A DNA stretch of 64,000 nucleotides from Ignavibacteriota bacterium (lineage in GTDB: Bacteria > Bacteroidota > Ignavibacteria > UBA10030 > SZUA-254): positions 79,509 through 143,508 of the forward strand of contig JACREZ010000002.1 in NCBI GenBank assembly GCA_016212665.1, written 5' to 3'. The translations under genes and the position numbers were made by a program. A model generated the notes under the pieces. The model made no database searches. It had not been told where the DNA came from and worked only from the letters and a program-made list of their open reading frames with translations. Shown here one piece after another: positions 54,962 to 62,748 of this stretch (the stretch's first letter is position 1; each line of letters opens with the position of its first letter).

Positions 54962-55286
54962 CGTCTGTCCAGAATGTGTTATTTTCGTTTGCGCAATTGT
55001 ACGAATTCAACTTGTTAAATCCAATAATTATCGGCGTAACGCCTCAATTTGCATCGGGCTGGTATTCCCCACGGGACTTAGACCTGCGCATCAACCTCCA
55101 CCAACAAGCAAAGTCAACGACTCGTAGAGCACTAAAGAATGGTAGTGAAAGAAAATTGTATCAGGTGTTTCTCAATAAATTGAGTTTGTAAACATGGTGT
55201 AGCTCCTTTAAGTGTGTTAGTAAAAATGTTCGTGCATCAACTTCTTTCAATCAATGTTGCGTCCGGCTTAATACTTGTGCATGGTG
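54962..55286. other. Spacer without assignable gene
   Basis: A plus-strand frame (54880-55191) is open here but overlaps the antitoxin relic and resembles no family. A minus-strand Shine-Dalgarno box with an ATG at 55195 opens only 7 codons. Positions 55117-55129 read ACGACTCGTAGAG, a variant of the element at 4764 and 10484. The stretch may be the remains of a lost gene. Confidence 0.35.
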
Positions 55287-55385
55287 TTATTGTTTTTTGG
55301 GATGCTCTTTCGGCTCACGGGAAATAAACAACGTGATAATTCCGATAACGACCAAAATAGTAGCACCAATATCGAGACTGGTCAT
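55287..55385 (-). CDS. 32-aa single-pass membrane protein
   Basis: Starts at the ATG at 55385, preceded by a good AAGGAG Shine-Dalgarno box. The product has one membrane helix (IGATILVVIGIITLFI) and a charged C-terminal tail (SREPKEHPKKQ). It lies 123 bp after ccmB on the same strand. Small membrane proteins such as CcmD accompany heme-export genes, but this one has no CcmD hallmark that I can see, so the function is unknown. Confidence 0.6.
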   Translation of the reverse strand: MTSLDIGATILVVIGIITLFISREPKEHPKKQ

Positions 55386-55508
55386 TTTTTATTCTCCTTT
55401 CTTATATTTTTCTGATTTTTCGATATACACAACTCAATAAAACTATTAGAAATAATTCTGTAGTTGGTAAGGTGAGAATGGGTCGAAAAGGCTTTTCGAC
55501 CTACATGC

Positions 55509-56183
55509 TTACTCTCTCCAAATAAACTCAAACAACAAATACGAAACGGTTGTAATGACGATGCTGTATGCGATAAGAACCTGAAACTCGCTCAGTGCAT
55601 CGGTAAATGTTGCTCCTTCGACGGAGAGTTTGGTTGCGTTAATGAGGGTTAAGAGAAGTGGTAATAAAATCGGAAAAGAAAGCACGGGATAGAGAGTCCC
55701 TTTCGAGCCGGCTTTGGAAATAATTGCCGCAATAATCGTTGAGGCGGCGGCTAATCCGTACGTCCCGAAAATGATTGTCGGAAGAAATATCTCGAAATTC
55801 TTAATCACGAAATTGGAAATGACAAGCGAGTACAACACAACGCTGACGAGATTCAACATCGCAAGCAAAACAAGATTGAATAATAACTTGCCAGCAAAGA
55901 TTGTCATTGGAGTTGCGATGAGTTGAAGCGTCATTACCGTTCCCCGTTCTTCTTCGCTGACGAACGTTCGGGAAAGTCCTGCCATCGAAGAGAAGAAAAT
56001 AATCACCCAGAGAATTCCCGAAAGTATGTCGGTGTTGACCGTTTCATTACCGATTGCAAAGATGATGATGGAAATTGTTGTTACGACAAACATCAGCAAC
56101 GCGTTCAGCGCGTAGCGTGTTCGGACTTCCGATTTGAAATCCTTTAAGAAAACAGTAAATGCAGAACGAAGGGACGAACTCAT
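55509..56183 (-). CDS. ccmB: Heme exporter permease CcmB
   Basis: 224 aa with six membrane helices. The CcmB layout is visible: FTVFLKDFKSEVRTRYALNA at the N-terminus, then FSSMAGLSRTFVSEEERGTVMTLQL and LPTIIFGTYGLAAASTIIAAI. With CcmA it forms the inner-membrane ABC complex of cytochrome c maturation. Its start overlaps the ccmA stop by 4 bp. No ccmC is seen in the window. Confidence 0.88.
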   Translation of the reverse strand: MSSSLRSAFTVFLKDFKSEVRTRYALNALLMFVVTTISIIIFAIGNETVNTDILSGILWVIIFFSSMAGLSRTFVSEEERGTVMTLQLIATPMTIFAGKLLFNLVLLAMLNLVSVVLYSLVISNFVIKNFEIFLPTIIFGTYGLAAASTIIAAIISKAGSKGTLYPVLSFPILLPLLLTLINATKLSVEGATFTDALSEFQVLIAYSIVITTVSYLLFEFIWRE

Positions 56184-56833
56184 TTGCTGTTTCCTGCTTT
56201 CGTTTTGAATTCATCCAGATTCAAAACAGAGTCTCCCCATTTGATTTCATCCGGTTCGTTTGTTGCGATGATGATAAGTCCGCGTTTTTTCTGTTCTTGC
56301 ACAATCTCATGAACAATTGCTTTTCCTTCGCTATCAAGATTCGCTGTCGGTTCATCAAGCAAAAGGAACGGCGGCTGATGAAGTAATGCAAATGCGTACT
56401 TCAAGCGTTGCTTCATACCGGAGGAAAATGTTCTCACAAGTTGATTCTTCGCTTGTGTAAGATTCACTCGTTCCAACAACGAAGAAAGCATTTCATCCGC
56501 AACGTTGATTGTCCGGATTTTCCTGTATAAATCTAAATTCTCAAGCGCGGTAAATTCATCATACATCTGTAGATAAGGAGAAACAAAACCAATCGAGCGA
56601 AACAAATCTTGTTTCTTCACTTCCTTCCCATCAACCGACACAGAGATTGTTCCTTTCGTTTGAGAAAGTACTCCAATGAGAATTTTCAAAAGCGTTGATT
56701 TACCGCTTCCGTTTCTTCCTCCAATAATAATCGAATCCCCTTCGTTTAAAGTAAAACTTACCTGAGAAAAAATACTTCTCCTGTTGTACGTTTTACTCAA
56801 ACCGGCAACTTCGAACCTCAAACCGTTCATCAC
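56180..56833 (-). CDS. ccmA: Heme exporter ATPase CcmA
   Basis: 217-aa ABC ATPase with Walker A GGRNGSGKSTLLK, signature FSSGMKQRLKYA and Walker B FLLLDEPTANLDSEG. Pairing with the overlapping ccmB gene supports the CcmA assignment; it energises release of holo-CcmE or heme transfer in cytochrome c maturation. It overlaps the upstream metallopeptidase gene by 4 bp. Confidence 0.88.
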   Translation of the reverse strand: MMNGLRFEVAGLSKTYNRRSIFSQVSFTLNEGDSIIIGGRNGSGKSTLLKILIGVLSQTKGTISVSVDGKEVKKQDLFRSIGFVSPYLQMYDEFTALENLDLYRKIRTINVADEMLSSLLERVNLTQAKNQLVRTFSSGMKQRLKYAFALLHQPPFLLLDEPTANLDSEGKAIVHEIVQEQKKRGLIIIATNEPDEIKWGDSVLNLDEFKTKAGNSK

Positions 56834-58539
56834 TCCCTCACCACAGCAAATTTTCCCTGATATTCATTTCCGTCAATCTGAATGATGAAAAAATAAATTC
56901 CCGAACTAACTGCTTCCCCGTTTTCGTCATGTCCATCCCATGCGATGCTCGGTTCAAGTGGACGTTTGTAATCAATAGGAAATTCATTTGCAATCACTTT
57001 ATCCATGCTCGAACTGAAAACGTACAGCATCGCTTTTTGTTGAATTGCAGTCGGCAACCGGAAATTTAATGGCTTTCGCTCTTTGGCAAGGAATGGATTC
57101 GGATACACCAACACATTCTGAACGACAGCAGGAACAGATTCGTACGTAAACCAGTTTATCGGGTCTGCTACGTCAAGTTTCACAAATATGCCGTTGCTGA
57201 GTTTTCGATATGAAGCGTCTCCGATACTATCCATGAGATACAAAAAGCGAAACCAAGTTCGATTCGGTGTAACATTCGCGTTGGAAACGATTGTAATCAT
57301 TTTCATAGCAGAACCACATGTGTCAGAAATTGTTCTGCGGCTGCAAATCGGAAAGTACAACGATGAGATTGCCTGCATACTATCTTCGATTGAACGTGAA
57401 GTGTTCATATATTCCGTCATCTGTCTCATTCGCATCGGCGGGTAGTAGATTCCCTCAGAATAAAACTTCACCGTGTCAGAACCGGGACCTGTATTCAGAT
57501 TCCAAAAAGAATATTCAGCAAACGCATTTCGGAACGTGCTTCCGATTTCTGTCAATGCACGGTCAATCGCATAGATGCTGGAATAATTTGGCAGATGTTC
57601 CCACGTTCGCTTCATCACTTCAGGAGTATATTTTTTTTCGATAAACTTTCCCCACACCGAACGGCTGTATTCCATCTGTCCGTCATAGCGCTTGAACGAT
57701 AGTTCCGGTCTGGAAAATTGTGAACTTCGCGCAAGACTGTTCGATTGATATTGGTAGTAATCGTTAACGTCATCGTACACAACATCTTCCATCCATGTCG
57801 AAGTAATTTCATAGAAGTACCTGTCATCATACCGTTCGCCATAATTGCCAAGTTGAATCGCATGGTGAAATTCATGTGCAGCCGTAACTTTTAGTCCGGG
57901 TATTCCTCTGCTCGGAGAATAAACCCAACGGAAATCATTATCAATTGTTATAAACGTCAGGTATGTTGGTAAAGGAGTAGTCCCTACTTGATGTACCTGC
58001 TCAGTTATTCCATAATAACCTAATCCTAAGTCCCGAATGTTAATTCGATACAAATTTGAATTATCAAGAGGAGGAGCAGGATAACCAAGGATGTTTACTT
58101 CAACCTCCCATACATCGTTGAAAAATTTTCCTACAGAATCAACAAATTCCTCGACAGTTCCCGGAATTGGTTCAACATCATCACCGACATTTCTCAACAT
58201 CGTTGGCGCATCGTTTCCGGTTGTATCGTAGAAGATTTGAAAGCGTCCGATGATTCTGTTCGTCTGATACTCTTGCGGAGAGAGTAACTGGCGTATCTCC
58301 TCCTGTTCAGAGTGTGAAAGTTCGGGCATCAACCGTTGCATCTCAAAGGACAACCAGAGTCCGCACTTTTCCGACGGTGATTCGGGCGATACATTTTGTT
58401 GATTGTTGTTTGTCGTTACCTGTAAAATCGCGCTTCTCAATTCTGCATACGAAGATAATGTTCTTTCCCTCCCGGCAGAGAAAGTATACACCAATGGAAT
58501 AATCAATAAGAATATTGATATGGAGATTCTTTTTTTCAT
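56830..58539 (-). CDS. Secreted metallopeptidase-like protein with T9SS-type C-terminus
   Basis: 569 aa with a signal peptide (SIFLLIIPLVYTFSAG). The middle carries the zinc motif HEFHH (HExxH, in TAAHEFHHAIQ) followed by a Glu in STWMEDVVYDDV, as in the MXAN_6640-type putative metalloproteases. The C-terminal ~85 residues have NVLVYPNPF, WDGHDENGEAVSSGIYFF and a final GKFAVVRE, typical of the FlgD-like/T9SS sorting region. It is expected to be exported and to cleave proteins outside the cell. It overlaps the FG-GAP gene upstream and ccmA downstream. Confidence 0.85.
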   Translation of the reverse strand: MKKRISISIFLLIIPLVYTFSAGRERTLSSYAELRSAILQVTTNNNQQNVSPESPSEKCGLWLSFEMQRLMPELSHSEQEEIRQLLSPQEYQTNRIIGRFQIFYDTTGNDAPTMLRNVGDDVEPIPGTVEEFVDSVGKFFNDVWEVEVNILGYPAPPLDNSNLYRINIRDLGLGYYGITEQVHQVGTTPLPTYLTFITIDNDFRWVYSPSRGIPGLKVTAAHEFHHAIQLGNYGERYDDRYFYEITSTWMEDVVYDDVNDYYQYQSNSLARSSQFSRPELSFKRYDGQMEYSRSVWGKFIEKKYTPEVMKRTWEHLPNYSSIYAIDRALTEIGSTFRNAFAEYSFWNLNTGPGSDTVKFYSEGIYYPPMRMRQMTEYMNTSRSIEDSMQAISSLYFPICSRRTISDTCGSAMKMITIVSNANVTPNRTWFRFLYLMDSIGDASYRKLSNGIFVKLDVADPINWFTYESVPAVVQNVLVYPNPFLAKERKPLNFRLPTAIQQKAMLYVFSSSMDKVIANEFPIDYKRPLEPSIAWDGHDENGEAVSSGIYFFIIQIDGNEYQGKFAVVRE

Positions 58540-60749
58540 CGTAACGAAATCACTTTCAGCCAGCCATTCATACTGTCTGTCACTATTAATTCCTGGATAC
58601 CATCTGCATTAATATCTGCAACTGTGAATCCGCCGATTCCTTCTGCACTGATTAATCTGTTCACGTTCGGAAACTGCCCGTTCCCAGCTCCCCAATACAC
58701 CTGAATTTCTTTGGTGAGACTGTTATTCACAACAATGTCCATCCTGCCATCGTTGTTCACATCAAACACCCGTAATTGGTCGCGCGAGGAAACACTAACG
58801 GGAAATCGAGATTGAAATTTCGGTTGGAGAAAAATTCCATTAGTACCGTTTACCGAAACTACAAGCGAGTTTTCCGGCTTTTGAAAATTCATAATCAAGT
58901 CGGGATAGCCGTCGCCCGTAACATCTGCGCTCCACATCAACGTCGGTGGAGTTTCTCTTTTGTCAATTGTAAAATCAAGAAACGGTTGAACAACGTTTGT
59001 CGTTTCACTTCTTATGATTCGACGCAACTCCAGTGTTCTGCCGGAAGACTTCTGACCGAGAAACGCGATATCGTTGTCCCCGTCCTTGTCGAAATCATTC
59101 ATTGCCGCGGCAATAAGCGAGGGTTCAAAACGCGAGATGATATTTTGCTCGACATATTTTGTCGGCGCAATCTGAGAGAACTTAATAATGGAAAATTGTT
59201 TTGTTTCCGTATCCCGTTCAAGAACGAAGAAATGCAATTGTTTTGTTTGTTTATCTACATACCGGGAAAGGATTTGAGAACCGCGTTGAATCGGTAATGT
59301 GTATGTTGTTTGATTTTCTAACGAGCCGGTAAATTCTGTTATAGAAAGTTTATCTTCCTCTCTATTCGAGGCAATCAAAATTCCCCCTTGTCCGTTCTTC
59401 GAGTTGTAATTCAGTTTGGTCGCATGAATTGGAATTGACAGTGAGCGTTGCCCGAACAATGAGCCATCACCGTTGTTCATCAAAAAGGAAAATGTTTTTG
59501 CTTGTTTATTGACAACAACAACTTCAGGAAATGTATCGCCGTTCAAATCCGTTGCGATGATGCCGCTCGGTTCAGGTGAAAGAGCGTATAGCATTTCAAC
59601 CGCTACCGGTCTCGCTACTTGCGCGTTCCACATCAGTCGTATCGTCGAACCTTCACTATCAACAACCGCGATATTTGATGTATCAGTTCGTTGATGTGAA
59701 AAGAGCAATATTTCAACAGGATTTCTTCCGCATGATAACTGAGCAGATTCATCAAACGAGCCGCTTTCATTCATCAACCAAATAGTACATGCTTTCTGAT
59801 GTTGATTGAAAGAAAGAATGTCCATGTGGTCGTCCGAATTAGTGTCATCGAGAAATAATTGGTCACTCGTTGACTGAGAATGGAGTGTAAACTCTGAAGT
59901 AAAATCCCCTGCACCATCTCCGATAAAAACAGACAAGTCATTTGAATGTGCAAAGGCAACAACAATATCTTTCGTTGAGTCTGCATCAAGGTACGCGGCT
60001 TTGACAATGGTTGGCTCAGCATCTAACCGAAGAACTGTCGGGTCACCGAATTTCATTCTGCCGTAACCGCGATACACACAAACGAGGTTCTCCAACCAAT
60101 CCGATGCAATAATATCCTGAACACCATCGTCATTCATATCCGAAATACAAACGGAACTGAAACTATGTTCGGGGAAGAGGGTCATTGATTTTGCAAATCC
60201 ACCTGTTCCGCCACCGAGATAGACAGTCAAACCGCTTTCACGTTTTCCAAACAAGAGTAAATCTGTTTTTGAATCTTTGTTGATGTCTGCTGTCAGAACT
60301 TCAGGAACTTCATCCTTGAACCGGAGCGTCGTGCGAACATAGAACTCCATCTCCTTCTTCGCAAGATGAATTCTGATTTGTGATGACTTCCCGTCAACGA
60401 CAATCAGGTCTGACATTCTATCTGAGTTACATTGAGCGGAGAAGATTTTCGTGACGTTTCCTCCCTCCGTCATTTGTCTGCTTGCCTTCCACCCGGAAGA
60501 ATCGCTTGATTGTATTTGAAACAATAATTGTGTTCGATTGTAGGTGGCGAGGTCTGTCATCCCATCGCCATTAAAATCACCCTTGAATAAGCCGAGCGGA
60601 TTTTTTATCGCTCGAATTTCTGAAATCGCTCCGAACGTCGTTTTTTGGAATTGGGAATAGACGGTGGCGGTAAGAATGAATTGAAGGGTCAGTGTTACCG
60701 AAACAACCTGAACACGTTTCAAAAAAGGGATGTGGATAAATTGAAACAA
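58536..60749 (-). CDS. Exported FG-GAP/VCBS-repeat protein
   Basis: 737 aa with a signal-peptide-like start (VSVTLTLQFILTATVYS). It holds about ten FG-GAP/VCBS-type repeats with calcium loops such as DFNGDGMTDLATYNR, DINKDSKTDLLLFG, DMNDDGVQDIIASD, DVTGDGYPDLIMNF and DVNNDGRMDIVVN, forming beta-propeller blades. Such proteins are extracellular binding modules; no enzyme or T9SS domain is seen. The stop overlaps the metallopeptidase start by 4 bp. Confidence 0.85.
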   Translation of the reverse strand: MFQFIHIPFLKRVQVVSVTLTLQFILTATVYSQFQKTTFGAISEIRAIKNPLGLFKGDFNGDGMTDLATYNRTQLLFQIQSSDSSGWKASRQMTEGGNVTKIFSAQCNSDRMSDLIVVDGKSSQIRIHLAKKEMEFYVRTTLRFKDEVPEVLTADINKDSKTDLLLFGKRESGLTVYLGGGTGGFAKSMTLFPEHSFSSVCISDMNDDGVQDIIASDWLENLVCVYRGYGRMKFGDPTVLRLDAEPTIVKAAYLDADSTKDIVVAFAHSNDLSVFIGDGAGDFTSEFTLHSQSTSDQLFLDDTNSDDHMDILSFNQHQKACTIWLMNESGSFDESAQLSCGRNPVEILLFSHQRTDTSNIAVVDSEGSTIRLMWNAQVARPVAVEMLYALSPEPSGIIATDLNGDTFPEVVVVNKQAKTFSFLMNNGDGSLFGQRSLSIPIHATKLNYNSKNGQGGILIASNREEDKLSITEFTGSLENQTTYTLPIQRGSQILSRYVDKQTKQLHFFVLERDTETKQFSIIKFSQIAPTKYVEQNIISRFEPSLIAAAMNDFDKDGDNDIAFLGQKSSGRTLELRRIIRSETTNVVQPFLDFTIDKRETPPTLMWSADVTGDGYPDLIMNFQKPENSLVVSVNGTNGIFLQPKFQSRFPVSVSSRDQLRVFDVNNDGRMDIVVNNSLTKEIQVYWGAGNGQFPNVNRLISAEGIGGFTVADINADGIQELIVTDSMNGWLKVISLR

Positions 60750-60757
60750 GAGAAAAA

Positions 60758-61258
60758 CTAACGTTTCGCTGTTTCCGATTGTTGAAGGCGAATCATTCGT
60801 CGTTCGAGCGCGTCCCGATAGCGACGACGCTCTTCTTTCGTCTGCGGAATCACCGGTTCTATTTGAATTGGTTTGCCGGTCCCATCTACTGCGACAAATG
60901 TAAGGTACGCAGTGTTGGAGATTTTTTTCTCCCCCGCAAGTAAATTCTCCGTCGTAACATGTACACCGACTTCCATCGAAGTTCCAAACACTCGATTGAC
61001 CGACGCCCGCAACACAACAACTTCTCCAAGTTTTATCGGTTGATGAAATACTAAGTTATCAACCGCGGCAGTAACACACACCCTGTTGGAGTGACGCTGT
61101 GCAGAAATAGCCGCGGCGATGTCCATCCACTCCATCAATCTTCCGCCAAGAAGATTTCCAAGTGTGTTGGTATCGTTAGGAAGGACTAATTGCGTCATCT
61201 CGACTTGGGAATCTTTCACAAATCGCTTTTTCTTTTTTGTTTGATTTGCCCCGTGCAT
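60758..61258 (-). CDS. Acyl-CoA thioesterase (YciA-like, hotdog fold)
   Basis: 166 aa. The hotdog fold is indicated by NTLGNLLGGRLMEWMDIAAAISAQRHS with the conserved active-site Asp, then VVLRASVNRVFGTSMEVGVHV and ISNTAYLTFVAVD. YciA/BACH-type enzymes hydrolyse acyl-CoAs. The start is 11 bp after the bamD-like gene and the stop 8 bp before the FG-GAP gene. Confidence 0.9.
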   Translation of the reverse strand: MHGANQTKKKKRFVKDSQVEMTQLVLPNDTNTLGNLLGGRLMEWMDIAAAISAQRHSNRVCVTAAVDNLVFHQPIKLGEVVVLRASVNRVFGTSMEVGVHVTTENLLAGEKKISNTAYLTFVAVDGTGKPIQIEPVIPQTKEERRRYRDALERRMIRLQQSETAKR

Positions 61259-61269
61259 GTGAAACCCTT

Positions 61270-62073
61270 TTATTTGCTTGTTTGTGAATTCGTGTGTTGA
61301 AACAACGCGGAGGATTGCGATTTCAGTTTGTCTTCAATTTCTTTCTGCAAGGACTCTGCATCGCTCTTGAATTTTGAATGTGGATATTTTTCTAAAAATT
61401 TGCCGACTTCTTTTTTTGCTTCGTCAAACTTTTTCCGGCCAACCAATGCTTTCACCAATCCTAAATGCCCCGGTTCTGCAACCGGAGTGTCATGAAATTT
61501 TTCCACGACGCTATTGAAATAATATGCCGCCGCCCGGTAATAACCGAGTTGCATGTACATTTCCGCAGAATCAAAATCTTTCTGCGCGAGACGGATATTC
61601 AATTCTTTTATCTTGCCCGATGCCTCTGCCACTAACTCGTTGCTTGGATAATATTCGATGAATGTTTGAAATGCATCAATCGCTTTGAGTGTGTATTCCT
61701 GATCCAAATAAGAAACCGGTGCGAGATTGTAATAACTCATTGCAATTTTGTACTGCGCAAGAGGTAAGTAGGGACTTCCCTGCAACGTTCGTTTGATGGA
61801 TTTGTATTCCTCGGCGGCGAGTAAATACTCTTCCCGCATGAAAAAACATTCAGCAAGATAATACTGCGCATCATCGGTAACGGAACTTCCCGGAAACTGA
61901 AGTTTAATCAACTCAAATTCCTTCTTTGCTTCGAAATAGTCTTCTTCATCAAACAGTTGTTTCCCGATTTCAAACCGTTCCTCAGCAGTCATGTTCTTTG
62001 TCAAATCAGACGACGAACAGCCGAGGAAGAAAATGGAAATCAAAAAAATAAACACATAAATTATTTTTGTCAT
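61270..62073 (-). CDS. bamD: BamD-type outer-membrane assembly lipoprotein
   Basis: 267 aa. A lipoprotein signal with Cys19 (FFLGCSSS) anchors it to the outer membrane. Five TPR-like units follow (RFEIGKQLFDEEDYFEAKKEF, DAQYYLAECFFMREEYLLAA, AIDAFQTFIEYYPSNELV, LGYYRAAAYYFNSVVEKFHDT, KFDEAKKEVGKFLEKYPHS), the BamD/ComL layout. It acts in the BAM complex that inserts barrel proteins. It is 11 bp downstream of the unknown exported protein gene. Confidence 0.9.
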   Translation of the reverse strand: MTKIIYVFIFLISIFFLGCSSSDLTKNMTAEERFEIGKQLFDEEDYFEAKKEFELIKLQFPGSSVTDDAQYYLAECFFMREEYLLAAEEYKSIKRTLQGSPYLPLAQYKIAMSYYNLAPVSYLDQEYTLKAIDAFQTFIEYYPSNELVAEASGKIKELNIRLAQKDFDSAEMYMQLGYYRAAAYYFNSVVEKFHDTPVAEPGHLGLVKALVGRKKFDEAKKEVGKFLEKYPHSKFKSDAESLQKEIEDKLKSQSSALFQHTNSQTSK

Positions 62074-62084
62074 GAAATTTTAAC

Positions 62085-62723
62085 TCAACTACGAACGTGA
62101 AAAAATAAATAGACTGCAATTCCAGTTGCACCTATGATGATAAACGGTTCAAGCAGTTTGTCGAAAAAACTTCCTTCCGGCAGGGGCGCGTGTGTACTTG
62201 GAATTCCCTCCTGCTCAAGCATCGGAATCATTGAAACTGAAACCGTATCAGAATAACTGTAAGGTAACGTACTGCTTGCCAACACTTTATTTGTTTGAGA
62301 TTCTTTAATGAGAAATGGAAACGAAAGAGAAATCGTTCGCCGTGCTTTTGTCTCTCCAAGAAATCCACTTCGAAACGAATCATCATACTTCACCTTCAAA
62401 TCGGGAGAAATAATTTGTAGTTCAACCGCTGTTTGGCTCATGTCTGATGAATCCAGAAAGACTTGAACTCCCTTCGCTTGCAACTCCAAAACAACCGCTT
62501 GACGAACAAATAAAAGTTCATCTTCACTTTGAAATGAAAGCACAATCGAGTTTGATTTACCAGAAGGCAAAGACTGAAGGATTGAATCGGTCAAAGTTGA
62601 AATTCCGAGCCGGAAGAGTTCCATGTTCGATTTGCTGGTATCGCCTGATTGCATCCCGCGAGAAAGTGCAACCGAAAACGGTAACATCAAAAGGAAAATG
62701 AAAACACGGAATGTTTGACGCAA
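62085..62723 (-). CDS. Exported membrane-anchored protein, unknown function
   Basis: 212 aa with a signal peptide (VFIFLLMLPFSVALSRG) and a second hydrophobic helix at the C-terminus (FIIIGATGIAVYLFFHV). In between is a mixed alpha/beta region (SIVLSFQSEDELLFVRQAVVLE, GVQVFLDSS). No family is recognised. It lies 25 bp after gdhA and 11 bp before the bamD-like gene, so a role in the envelope is plausible but unproven. Confidence 0.72.
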   Translation of the reverse strand: MRQTFRVFIFLLMLPFSVALSRGMQSGDTSKSNMELFRLGISTLTDSILQSLPSGKSNSIVLSFQSEDELLFVRQAVVLELQAKGVQVFLDSSDMSQTAVELQIISPDLKVKYDDSFRSGFLGETKARRTISLSFPFLIKESQTNKVLASSTLPYSYSDTVSVSMIPMLEQEGIPSTHAPLPEGSFFDKLLEPFIIIGATGIAVYLFFHVRS

Positions 62724-62748
62724 CGTGTTTGCCGGATATGAATCTTCG

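Noticed and set aside
54880-55191. 103-codon plus-strand frame
   Set aside because: It overlaps the antitoxin relic on the other strand, has no Shine-Dalgarno box and resembles no family.
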